DNA of 64,000 bases, from the NCBI GenBank assembly GCA_014925825.1, contig JACGCK010000127.1, positions 62,001 to 126,000 of the forward strand, written 5' to 3'. A program made the translations under genes and the position numbers. The stretch comes from Pholiota molesta (Eukaryota > Basidiomycota > Agaricomycetes > Agaricales > Strophariaceae). Shown here piece by piece: positions 23,355 to 34,617 of this stretch (positions are counted from its first letter, which is position 1; each line of letters starts with the position of its first letter). The notes below the pieces were generated by a model that ran no database searches, was not told where the DNA came from, and saw nothing but the letters and a program-made list of their open reading frames with translations.

Positions 23355-24449
23355 TCACCACGGATGCCTGCCGCCGTCGATGTTGCTGAACTGCCCCCCG
23401 TCCTTCTCGCGCGTGGACGTGGAGACGATGTTCACCAGCTTATCCGCCACGACGTCCGGCGCGCCCAAGATGCTCCTCAGGAAATCGCTCATCGCGTCGT
23501 TCGTAGCCAAAAGCGGCTTCACTGCACGGTCGAACAGAGTCGCACGAAATGGAAATGTCAGTCGGCGCGTGCGGTAGACACAGAGAGCGGGACGCGGCAC
23601 GTACCCATATCCGTCTCCGTGGGGCCAGGACATTGCGGGAACGCCACTGCGGGGTGCGTGCCGGGCGTCAGTCAGAGCGGCGTCTGTGATAGGGGGTCCG
23701 GGTGAATGCAACGTACCGAGCCATTCGTTCTCGAAGTGGATCTTGCGCGTGACCCAGTTCAGCGCGGCCTTGCTCGTGCCGTAGGTCGCCATGTCCATCC
23801 CCGCCGTCCCGATCGACGCGAGGCTCCCCGCGCCGGAGCTGATGGGGACGAACCGCGGTGCGGCGCTGGCTTGCAGCAGGCCGCGGATGGATTGGAAGAG
23901 CACGATGGGGCCGAGGACGTTGACCTGCCATCCCGGGGGTGAGTGTTCGTGGAACGCGATGGAGAGTCTAAGAGGGGCGCGCGCACGGAGAAATGTTCCT
24001 GGAATTTGTCCACGGGCGTTTCGTGGATCTGCCCCCTGTAGTTCGCGATACCTGATGGTGGATATAGACTCGATGTGAGTACTCTATATATCATTGGAAC
24101 GCAGGTATACCACTGGAGCCGCACCTGCGTTGGCGATCACGGTGTCCACCCGACCGTGCTTTGCCTTGATCTCCGCCGCAATGGCCTCGTTGCCTGCCTT
24201 GTCCCCGGCGACGTATTTCACGATCTCGACGCGTCCGGGATACTTGGTCACTAGTTCTTTGAGGGCGGCGCCGCCGGAGGGATCACGTACACCGGCATAG
24301 ATGATGGAAGACTGGTCCTTGGATGCGATGACATCGACGAGGGCTAAGCCTGTTCATAAAGTGGATTTAGGGGATCGCAAATGGCGAAGTGCAGTCGACG
24401 TACCGATGCCACGTGAAGCTCCTGCAACAAGATAGATTTGGCTAGACAT
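23355..24449 (-). CDS. Short-chain dehydrogenase/reductase, copy B
   Basis: Paralogue of the gene at 11289-12352, in the other arm of the inverted duplication. Exons 24449-24404, 24349-24125, 24051-23987, 23924-23717, 23646-23605 and 23521-23355 join in frame to 250 residues. Motifs kept: GASRGIG, NAG, ISSG, YGTSK and the C-terminal HPW. Exons 1, 3, 4 and 5 have the same lengths as in copy A; exon 2 is one codon shorter. In exon 2 about 61 of 76 residues are identical by eye, with many conservative changes. The last exon differs most, so the substrate region may have diverged. Absence of stops and conserved splice sites suggest both copies are under selection. Confidence 0.88.
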
Positions 24450-24494
24450 GTTCGATAGAAGGATAATGTTATCGAGGGCTATAAAGAACGCACC

Positions 24495-24502
24495 TTTTTA
24501 TA
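24495..24502 (-). promoter_or_regulatory. TATA box of dehydrogenase copy B
   Basis: TATAAAAA on the minus strand about 46 bp upstream of the ATG at 24449, matching the box of copy A in sequence and spacing. Confidence 0.65.
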
Positions 24503-27239
24503 CCGAATTCATATTGCTGGACAGTAATACAACATGAAATGTTTATGACCAATGCAATATCGTTATCAGTAGTAGACGCTCGTCTACCATGTGGAAAGAA
24601 GTTCCCAAATTCTGTCGCAGTAGTAAGTTTAGTCATGTTCAGCATTATAAATCGTGTTTTCGCAGCATGTATGGGCCAAGGTGATGACGCGTACCACACC
24701 CGATTCAGTGGCTATCAGCGTTGGAGGTGTTTGCCCCGGAATCAGCGTCGGAAGTGTTTGCCCCCCGGAAACGGGCGTGGACGTCGACAGGCACGATCCT
24801 GATGCTGAGTAACGAGCGAGAACAAACTGTGGGGCATTCGAGTGAGTACAGCATACCGAGGGCGCAATTCAATCAGAGATGGTCAATGCGCTGACAAGCC
24901 GCAAGGCCAGGAATGTCAATATATCTCGCTTGTCCTTGGCATCAAATCAGGACGTCATCGATTTATCACGAACCAACCTTCTCGGGACCGCACGAGCTCG
25001 TTCTGCCTGCTCGTCAATCTTCCTGCATACTCAGTACTGTCTTGCTTGGCTTGCCAGGATGTTTGGTTGAAGTACGCGCACATGAATGCATGAATGCTCT
25101 GAGTACTCGCTCCTTGTTTTGTCTACGCTAAAGAGATACTTCAGTATCTTCGCAGGACACTTGAAATGCTTCCCAATCATCATTCACTGCATATGATACC
25201 CAGAGGCATGTATGTCTACACATAAATCAATATCTACGCACCAAAGCGAAAATCAAACCACGAATGCCTCCTGTCTTCGATACTGCGGGACTCGCTCTAA
25301 TTTTCTCGTTCGACTCTGTAATCGAGGTTGTTCATAATCAGATAAGTAACATGAAGCCGCATATAGAAAAAGCAAAGAACAGGTCGTAAAATGCAGAGAC
25401 GTCGAAAAATAAGCCGCAACTTCAAAAATCAATCCGGGCCCACCCCCACACCATAGCACTCAACAGGAAATAGAGAAGCGATGCGCGGGTTTTCAAAGCA
25501 GCTATTTAGACCCTGCGACAGTCCTAGCCATAACGCCAGACCTAGCTGCGCGCGAAGTACGTGCATATATATGCACAGCACACGCCATCGGGTCCAAAGG
25601 CACTTGTACCCGGCAGCGCTTCTCTGATTTCAGAGCATGAGCATTGGAAACCGGTGTGGGCTCGTGCGAAGTGTGCGATGAGAAGGGAGTCAGCGTAAAA
25701 CACAGTAGTAATCACGCACGTATAATTAAGGACATTAACGCGCAAGGTAAGATATCTGTCGCATGTCAACGAAGATAGCAATCAACCAAAGGACGCCGAA
25801 GCCGCCCAAACTCGTTCCCAAAGGAGAAAGAGAAAGACAAGAGAAATTTTAAGGATACGACCGAAAGACGAACTAAAATCTGCATGCTCTAAGAGAGAGA
25901 TAGTCAAAGGCCACGCTATCCGTGCCAGGACCAGAACCTGGGCCAGCAGTTTTGCTGACCCCCGTAACGCGGCCGTGGGATCCACGAACGACAGCGCACT
26001 GCATCGGATATTGTATATACCTGCACATATTCCCTCTTGAACGCGAAGACCATTCGCCGGTCGGAGGGAAGAAAAGAAAGGGGAGAGGATGTAAAAAAGG
26101 ACAAGGGAAGGGCCGGAGCGATAGCCTGCGAGACATAAAGCGTACCAGGGAATCGAAAGGCGCCGTTTCGTGTTCACTCTACGTCGAACATATTCCTTTG
26201 ACAATCAGAGATCAGAAATCAAACCAGACTTGGGAGCTGGCATGTGAATGGTAATGCACAAACTGCTCCGGCGCGGTAAACTGGCTATGAATATGCAAAC
26301 ACATACGTGGCAACAAGCTCGGGGCCAACACTGAAAGGATGGAAACTTCCTGCCAACGTTCCCAAGGCTGCCTCAGGGAGAACCCAGGAAGCCATGGGGA
26401 AGGTAAGAGCACTAGCCTCCCAGTGGTCCGACACCGAGTCGCTGCCGCCTCGCGCATTTGCAGTATCGTGATAAGGAGTAGTGGAGAAACGATAATTATA
26501 GATCGATACTCACGAAGACAACGAAAGCTAGATCAGGATGAATCAGAAGAGAGAAGCTATCATTGGCGAGATCGGTTGTGAAACTGCAGAGATCACTGAA
26601 TCTCACCGATGCTACCGCTGATGCGCTGCATGACGCCTGTTTGGTAGTAAAAAGGGCAAGGTCTTAGCGTGCCTCCAGTGGCGACGGATGGCGGGAGCGT
26701 ACTGGGCTCGGGTAGGCGTGAACACGGCAATCGAGCTCGGGTAGAATGCATACTTCCAAGTTCCAATGCTCGTATAAATGGCGGCCACGAGGTCCTGACA
26801 GCTTGACGCGTCGACAGGTTGGCGGAACAGCTGCGGATATGGGGCGGAGCGGGATAAGATGAACGGTGTAAGGTGGATATCGTACCAGTAACCCCGAACC
26901 CAGACCGCGTCTTCACGTTTCTGCGTTGCTGCTGCCGCCGCTCTCCGTCCTGTTCGTCCTCTCCTGGGGGCTCGCTATGTCGGCTCGGGCGTTGGCATGC
27001 GCTTGGTTCGCCTTCAAGCAGTGGCTATCCAATTCCATGCATCTCCAGCGGCGCTGTGCGCAGCAACTCGGCTCTCAGATCCCAGGATGGATCATCGACT
27101 GATCAGAGACTCACCACGCCTTGTAAATGTAATCTCCATCACACTTGGATGGCGACAGGTGCGCGGAACAGTTAACTGCAATGTAGGGAAGGTAGAGGTG
27201 CAGCGCCAAAAGCAGACTCAGCGGAGAGGACAATGAAAT
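24503..27239. other. Non-coding right-arm segment upstream of copy B
   Basis: Reverse-complement counterpart of 9131-11236. No open frame is conserved with the other arm. About 24830-25130 matches 10920-10680 and about 26350-26464 matches 10075-9960. Confidence 0.55.
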
Positions 27240-28930
27240 CGATGAACGGTTGTGAACGGAGAGATCCAGGATATTCAATCGGAGTTCTAAAATGGGTTGA
27301 GCGGGCTGGAACGGACCTGTTCTTTTACCATCTCATTCATTCTCCTTTGCCAGCGCTAGTATACATGTCCTCATACACCTATCACCGACCCATGTCTTAA
27401 CGATAGCGCGATTATTGAACTCTGCCCTGATTCAGTTAGTTTCAGGCATTTCACATATGCATACGCAGTTTTACTGATCAATCATCAAAACCTTAGCGTC
27501 CAATGGGAAGCCCATATCTTCAGGCAGTGTCTAAACCTCAGCAGACTCTCTAGAGATATGTGGGTGTACGCCAACCAGTACCTACACGATGCCTAATTTG
27601 AACTGAACACGAAGGAGACGAGGCAAAGGCCAAATGCTGTACATGCGGGATCGGCTGTACTCAACGCCAAGGTCAGTGCGCTGTTGCTCTGCAAGTGGAT
27701 CAGTTCCAAACTTCAAAACAAACATTTTATTAGCGTCTCAAGTCATCCCTAGGACGCATGTGCCGCCTATCGAATCTCATCAACGGCCACTTCAACCAGA
27801 TCACAATCGATCTGCGGGTGTGCAGTCTGTGTTTTTCTATTGACAAAGACCGCTGACAGTTACTAGGAGAAAATTCCCTCACTTCGACGCAACAAACGCC
27901 CATCCGCCGACTATCCCTATTCTTCAACGGACACATAATCAATTCCATGCTCAGTGGAAGCCTGAAGCTAAAAAAAACAACGGCCTGCATCCCGAGGCGG
28001 TCGGCGGCTATCCAGGTGCGCAATCTCCCATCATCGCTGTTCCCTCCCACCCCCCATTGTTCCGCAATGGATACAGCACGCAAAGCCCCGGCATGGCTTG
28101 GGGCGATCGCTTCCCAGAGCCCACCGTGGACCAGCGCAGAACGCGCGTCCCCATCTGGTGCCCTGGTTCCTATTGCGCTTATTGCTTGCTATGCCGTGTT
28201 CGTGTTGCTGTATCCCCCGGCGCTCGTAACCGTGTTCATCACGTCTGTACCACTGTCGTCCTCTGCCGTCCTGCAAGTCTAGCCCGCGCCGTCGTGCATG
28301 TCCATAGAGGGGATCACTGCGAGAATAGCCCTGCACTGCACGCCGCGATCGCTGTCCCATCATGCGCCTGCTGCTGGGCTGCTTGTCCAAAAGAAAACCC
28401 GAGATGATCCTCTCTTACGGAGCACGGAACGACGGTGTGTGCCGCCCCGATGTGTGCCGTCCTGCTCCGTTTTCGTGTCCGCTACCCATCCATATCGCCC
28501 TGCTCCGTTTTTGCCTGTTCTCGCCGGGCCAAGAGAGGGTGTGCATGGTACAATAACATGATCTGCGCCCTGTCGCGTCTTGCATTGTGCCGCATTGTTT
28601 GACTGCGCCGATGTGTGCGGCGAGCGACGTTCCTAGCCCGCCATCGATGGCCATATCTGACTGGTTATTACTCGCAGTGCTATGCCCTCTCTTGGCCTTG
28701 CTGTGTGCTGGCGGCGATAATGAGCTCCAGTGCGATATTTCGCTGCGTCTTCGCACTTTTCCCCTCTCTCTTTTGCGCTTTCTCTCGTTGTCGGAGGCTT
28801 GAGTTGAGGTTTGAGTTGACGACCGAGAGAGGCGCCGGTAGTGGGCTGTTGATCTTCTGATTAATTCTGCTGTTGTTGGTGTTGCTGATACGCATTGACA
28901 CTACTTATTGGCTATGCCAGCAACGTCCGT
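27240..28930 (+). repeat. R repeat copy R3
   Basis: Uninterrupted counterpart of R1. R start box CGGAGTTCTAAAATGGG at 27284, core 28300-28383, 'cggagcacggaacgacggtgtg' box at 28420, 'gactgcgccgatgtgtgcgg' box at 28602. It lacks the 3' extension seen in R2 and R4. Useful as the reference for where the three large insertions landed in their R copies. Confidence 0.8.
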
Positions 28931-30239
28931 AAAGCCAGGTGGGAGCTGGGTTATTTTGCATACGAGTGGTTTTCTAAACTCGACGTAGATGATCTTGTTT
29001 CGAGCGCGCTGTCTGCGGAAATCCCATGTCAGAGATTAAGTTCTCGAATGCTATGCTGAAGGAGAAGAGCAATTTCGTTGACGTTACTGTTGTATAACTT
29101 TGAATGTTGATGTACGTAGGTTATTGTTTGAGTGTTATTGGAAGAAAGCGGAGTCTGACAAGAAGATGTCAATGAGAGTCGACCAGGGCAATTATCTTTT
29201 TGCAAAAACTTGTAGGCGTACGATATCTTTGGATGTGCTCACTACAGGGAGTACATTTCGAGTTAGGAGGCTTCCTCTTCGTTTGCCTGTTGGTAGACAT
29301 TATTTCACAGGTTCCGCGCGCGAGAACGACAGAGACCAATATGATAAATGTCGTTGTATGCAATAAAATACTATTTAGAAATTGCGAAATCGCAATGAAA
29401 TCATGCCTCTAGAATTCGGAATATAAGCAAGTGATGCGGGGCATCGACGCGAGCCAATGGAAAATACAAATCCCAAAGCAGAATTACTTAATGATACAGA
29501 TTGACTGCCTCGCCAATTTTCATTCATTTCGCGAGAGAGGACCCACAGCAAAACAAGCGAATTGGCATCCGTGTCGTTGAGGCTGGAAATGGTAAAACCA
29601 GCGGCCCCAATAACGCACTATACTCGAGCGGTTATAGCAAGACGGCGCGGGACATCGGATCCGATAACTTGAATTGGCCGCGGACGTCCTCTCTAGGAAT
29701 CTCAAATGGGACGATGCGGATGGGCATTTTGTAAAGTAGATTACACTAGGGGGCTCGCAAGCGTAGTGCACCAAACATGGACCTGGCTGGATGCGGGCAA
29801 AATGCGGGGCGGCGCGCCTTCATCCCTGAGCTCGATGAGCGTGCCAAATCTGACCACGGCGAACCTCGGGGTCCTGTACGATCATGTCAGGACAGTGTGT
29901 ATGAACAACACACCCTCGGCTGCGGGGCCACATCGCATGCGCGCTCAGAACAGCACAGCACGCGTGTCACTTGGGCATGCGCTGTGTGCGAGAGACTGGT
30001 GCGGGTTCGACGCTCAGCGACCGTGCTGTAAAAGCTAGACCCACCCCGCGCGATGCTTTGCTCGCCAGATTCCCAGCTGCCTGCGCGACCGCGTACCGCT
30101 TGTGGTGTGACTGCTGCTAGTGTGGGCCCAGCGATGACGAGTGTTGACTATTCATTGTGACGAGAGAAGCAGTTTGGGGGGTTCTAGGCAGGGAGGGTGT
30201 GGTAGGTTTAAGTGGGAGTGTCAGCACGGCGGATGCTTA
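28931..30239. other. Non-coding right-arm segment
   Basis: Counterpart of 560-1960 in the left arm. Strong blocks at 29490-29720 and 29800-30110. No gene is supported. Confidence 0.55.
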
Positions 30240-30511
30240 TCGATTCATCGTGAGATGGGAAAGCGGCGGTAGTGGAACTGGGCTGCAGAAAGCGGACATC
30301 GCTAGCACCCGCACACGCACTTTGAGATGCTCGTTGTGGGCTGTCGATTGGAACTCCGAGGATGGCGACAGGTGCGCAGCACAGTTAGCTGCAATGTAGG
30401 GGAAGGTACAGGCGTAGCGCGAAAAGCAGACTCAGCAGGGTAGAGGACAGCGGAGAGGACGATGGACGGTGGTGAACGGAGAGGTCCGCGGTATTCAATC
30501 GGAGTTTTAGA
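30240..30511 (+). repeat. 5' end of R repeat copy R4
   Basis: Carries the R start box (CGGAGTTTTA at 30498-30507), then is cut by the 8.8-kb mobile unit; the copy resumes at 39351 with AATGGGTTG, which directly follows that box in intact copies. Confidence 0.75.
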
Positions 30512-30649
30512 TAAAGGGTCGACTGCGTCGCCTCAGACCTGGCTGGGTGATTTTTGTTCTTGTTCACGTTAGGATTGTGTATACACTGTAGAACTTTGTC
30601 ACTATTCAATCAATATTACTTATATACATATCAAAAATTATAAGAAGCG

Positions 30650-32165
30650 AGGTTGTTATTTATTCATTGGTCGATGCTACAGAACCTCGTCTGCTGGGCA
30701 GCGACCGCGCCAGCCAGAACGCGCCGCTCGCCGTCGAGTTACTTGCGAGGCGATGGCATCGTCCGTCCTCTCGCCTGCCACCTCGCTCATCCGTGCCTCC
30801 AGCCTTCGATCGCTTTCGCAGCCCCCACCCGCACCCGATTGCCATCGTCCTTCGCAGCAACAGCGCCATCCGTCGTGCCCAGCCATTCTTGAGGCGATGC
30901 GCGTGCGGCTCGTGCGCGAGCCTGTCTGGTACGTCCCCAGAAGTCCGTGCCGCCGCCCCCACTGACGAGATCTCTGCTCCCCTTCCCGCAGTGCACGCCG
31001 CCATCCAGGACGAACGACTCGTATAGGGAGGGGCTTAGGGTTTAGCACGAGAGTCGGCGGGTGCGCGTCAGGGGTCGGCAGGCGTCGAGAAGATAGGGAA
31101 TCGGTGGGCGCAAGCGTGCGCGGGTGGTAAGCGGCGCGTTCGTGCCCTATCGTGCATGAGCTAAGTTCTGAGCTAACTACCCCGTCGTCAGCGATGCCTG
31201 CACACCGTCACCTTGAGTTCAGACGTACCATATAGGCGGTCTCGCGTCCTTGCGAGCCCGCTGTCTTCCGCATCGTACAACCCTACACATTCCATCCAAC
31301 GTGCGGGTGGCCTGCTCCGTCGCTAGGTCTTGGAATCGCCGTCGAGATCGCAAAGTGTTGTCGAGGGCGAGTGCGAACGGCGGGTGTGGTACGGCGGGGC
31401 TCTGTCGACATCGACTTCGACTTGTTGCGAATCGTCGCACACGGCCGATGGGTTTGGCGGCTGCGAGCGCCGTTTGAGTTGGAGTGGCGAGGAGCGCTGG
31501 GGGGTCGAGGTAAGCACGGATGCAGCACAACGATAGGGAACTCACCTTGACCGCTAGCATTTAAGTAGCCTCCCGCGGCGCCGAACGATGGGCCTGGTGT
31601 TCAACGCGTCGTCGTCGAGCACTGCACTTCGCAGGGCGTCGACTCGGCGTCGTCGTGGATGGTGAGACCACGGTTCTGCGGCGGAAAATGTATCCTCGCC
31701 GGCGCAAGGTCAGATGCGGTCAGGTACCGTGCGTGCCCTGCGGTGCAAACGCGTCATCAGTTTGTGCTGCACGCCGTGGCAATGAGCTTGGACATACCGT
31801 ATGTGCGCCCTCGTGTCCTGTCGAGCCCGGTGCCGTGTCACTCTGCCCATACCTCGCGATATTTGGCTGACGTCCTCGTCCCATGCCCTTCCATCCGATT
31901 GAATCGCCGTCGTCGTCGAGGGCGGGAAGAACGGCGGGGGTAGCAGCGGCGGGCCTCCGTCGTTGTCGTCTTCAGCTGCAATGTCGCTGCGAGTCGTGGT
32001 AGGCGGCCGACGGGATTGGAGGACACGAACACCGTTCGAGTTGGCGGCGAGACGCTGGGACAGCCGAGGTAAGCGTAGATTCAGAGGATTGAGAAGGAAC
32101 TTACGACATTCGTGAGCTCGAGCCGCCCTGCGCGAGGTCCCAGCCCTGTCCCAGCCTAAGTACGA
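30650..32165. repeat. GC-rich duplicated modules inside the KDZ-type unit
   Basis: Two direct, diverged modules: 31325-31555 and 31895-32105, both running 'gaatcgccgtcg..cgagggcg', a block with GGCGG repeats, then 'cgtttgagttgg..ggtaagc' and a short tail. All six frames stay open for long stretches because of high GC content, so the open frames at 30660-31050 carry no weight. Function unknown. Confidence 0.5.
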
Positions 32166-32298
32166 GCTCAACGCGTTAACCGAGAAGGGCAAATGTATTA
32201 GTCATGGTTGATTCTGATTGGGGGGCGAGACTCTGATTTGTATCTATTTGTTTTTGGGCGGGAATTGTCCAAGAATCCCTACATGAGAGCTCCAAAAA

Positions 32299-32325
32299 GT
32301 TCCGGATTTCGAAAGTCCGTGCATC
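32299..32325 (+). repeat. Inverted repeat bracketing the GRF and KDZ genes (left copy)
   Basis: The block GTTCCGGATTTCGAAAGTCC followed by GTGCATC is matched, reverse-complemented and with three or four differences, at 39213-39239. The pair encloses exactly the two genes, so it could be an older or inner terminal repeat of the KDZ element. Confidence 0.5.
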
Positions 32326-32774
32326 GCCCAAACGGGACTGTCCGCCCAGACAGTCCAAAAGCGGCACCTCGCTGACAAAGACGCCGATCGAACATACTGT
32401 AGAATTTCGACCAAGTGCTCGAAATTTTTGGAAAAAAATTAGGTCCCAAGGGCTCAGAATTTTTCTTTTGATTTAAGGTGAATTTTAAAATATAGTTTTT
32501 ATCCAGTTGTGATGCGTGACGCGAGCACTTGGTCGTATTAGTACAGTATCGCGCTGGCATCGCATATGTTCGAATCTCTCCCATCCTCATTCTCTCGCCT
32601 TCCGTTGTAATATCTCTCGTATGTATTCTACTCTATTCATTCTTGTGAGTAATCCTGGCTACAAGAGCTATGTACTCCTAGCTAACCAACCCTCTAATTT
32701 AGTTAATATCGCTCCTGATAATTAATGGCAATCTCCAACTATGCACCCACCAGCCCCCTTACACCCTCAAAAAC

Positions 32775-34617
32775 ATGTCGACGCCTGAGAATGCCATCAT
32801 CAACTGCGCGACGTGTTCTCGCCCGCTAAGATACAAGATTGTGAAGTCAAATACCAACGGCAATTATGGCCGCTATTATGCCAAGGTATGGATCAATTAC
32901 ATCTATGTCGTGCACATCAAATTCTAACTATGTGTATCTAGTGCTTCAATACATACACTGTCAGCGGGATCCCATGCAAGTTTTGGAACTGGTACGACTC
33001 TGGCCCTATGTCCCAACCCCCTTCTCGGTCACCAACACAATCGCCCGCTACTTCTGCCGCAATCGGCCAACCAATCTCAAGCGCAAATGAAGATGCTCGC
33101 TTTCCTGCACCCTCCCATCCCTCACTCCCACCTCGCGAAGTATGCCGCACCCTAGGCTGCAAGAGTGGCCGCCTCCGAAAGGGCTGTTCGCGGCGTATGT
33201 GCAAGGTGCACTGCCAAGAGCAAGGTCCAGGCTGTAGTGATGTTGCCCACAAGACATGCCCGTCAACCCAGAATGCGGCTACCTCCGCCCCATGGCTGCT
33301 ACCGAGCTCAACGCCAGCTGCGACACCCTTCGCCTCCAATCAGGCCGCCCCGACTTCATTTGTTGCATCCCAAGTCTCCGTCAGCGCGTCAAACGTCTCC
33401 GTCGCTCGGCCTATTGATTCAACACCCCGTTCATACCTCCAAGAACCCGCGTACGCCTCCCACATGGCCCCAGTGTTTACCGAGCAGATTCGTATTCAGC
33501 AGGAACTTGCGGAGCAGCGTCGTCGTGAGGAAGCTGTGCAGAAAGCGAGCGATCACCGTGCCAAGCAGACCATCTTGGTATATGTGTGGACCGAGGTATG
33601 TGAATGCTCAGCTTTTTAAGATTCATTCTCACTAAACTCGCTATCTAGGATGATGCTGAGCCCGACATTGTCCTCATCCAGGATGGCTTCACACTGCCAC
33701 ACTTCCAGTTTACCGAAGAGGTTTTACTACGTACCCTTGGCTCTGTAGATGTCAAATTCCAGGTTTTCAACATGGATTATGGCGTCTGGGCTACGGCGAT
33801 CATCAACCACGTCGTCACCGTTTCCGCAAAAGGTCGCGTATTTATCAAAGCATCACACGTACGCTCATGCAAGGATCTCGTCATGCATACTGGGCTTCCC
33901 TCGGTAACTTCGCCCAATATCCGCACGAACTTGGCTGGAGAACACGCATACATCAAGAAAAGGATTGCCGAACAGGAGTCTACCTACCTACAGCATCATA
34001 CCACCCCACGTCCTACCAAACGGCCCTACAGCTACCTCTCAGACTCACCATCGTCCCCTTTGGCATCAGCAAAATCTCGAAAGATCGCGATGACGAGGAT
34101 CAAGAAGGCTGCTGTCACTGGGACTTCTCCCGCCCCTGATCCCGAAGACGTGATTGAGATCAGTGATTCTGACGACTTCGCCCCCATTGTTCCATATCGC
34201 CGTCCCCATCAGGTGAAAAAAGAAGCTCAACCGCCGGCTCTTCCGTTGACGCTCACAACGTCCTCTGAGTCCACGATCATGGCATCCCATCTCGCCGTTG
34301 ATAAGAAAGCATGGCCTGCAGACTTCTATGCTGTGGACATCATAGCCTGCTTCAAGAATGCCGATGAACATAGCTGGATATCCATGAAGAGCGTGTTCGA
34401 GACACATTTTCCATCGTGCCGCTTTGCTCGCTCTACCTATTATGAGCATCGCGCCCGATGGAAGGCTGCACCTTTGGCTATGCAGAATGCTTTTGTGGGC
34501 GCTGGTCGCACACCTGCTGGTCTGTGGTCCTCTTTTATGGCAGTTACTCGAGCCCCAAAAGCAGAACTTTCGGCTATACGGAGGCGAAAGCAAGTTGATG
34601 ATGATGGCGAGCTATGA
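32775..34617 (+). CDS. GRF-type zinc-finger protein of a mobile unit
   Basis: Function unknown. Exons 32775-32885, 32942-33595 and 33649-34617 join in frame to 577 residues. The N-terminus is a GRF-like finger: C11-x2-C14, then GRYYAKCFN (C38) and C49 KFWNWY. GRF fingers bind single-stranded nucleic acid in nucleases and topoisomerases. Residues about 105-145 form a second cysteine cluster (CRTLGCKSGRLRKGC..CKVHCQEQGPGC). A Ser/Pro-rich linker, a Glu/Arg-rich helix (EQIRIQQELAEQRRREE) and an acidic IEISDSDDF patch (SUMO-interaction-like) follow. It diverges from the KDZ gene next door and lies inside the same mobile unit, which suggests an accessory role. No catalytic domain is recognised. 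Confidence 0.7.

Larger units (their letters stand above)
23290..30511 (-). repeat. Right arm of inverted segmental duplication
   Basis: Reverse-complement counterpart of 1-12440, without the 5.45-kb insertion found there. It therefore shows the empty insertion site near 27340. It holds the second dehydrogenase gene on the minus strand. The arm ends at 30511, where the KDZ-type mobile unit begins; the R repeat resumes at 39351, so the duplicated homology may continue beyond that insertion. Confidence 0.85.

Noticed and set aside
30660..31050. Long open frames on both strands, 115-123 residues
   Set aside because: High GC content leaves all frames open; no motif, no splice chain, part of a repeated module.
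32530..32580. tRNA-like stretch with an A-box-like TTAGTACAGT and a B-box GTTCGAATC
   Set aside because: The distance is about 12 nt too short for an anticodon arm and the T stem does not pair. At most a SINE fragment.
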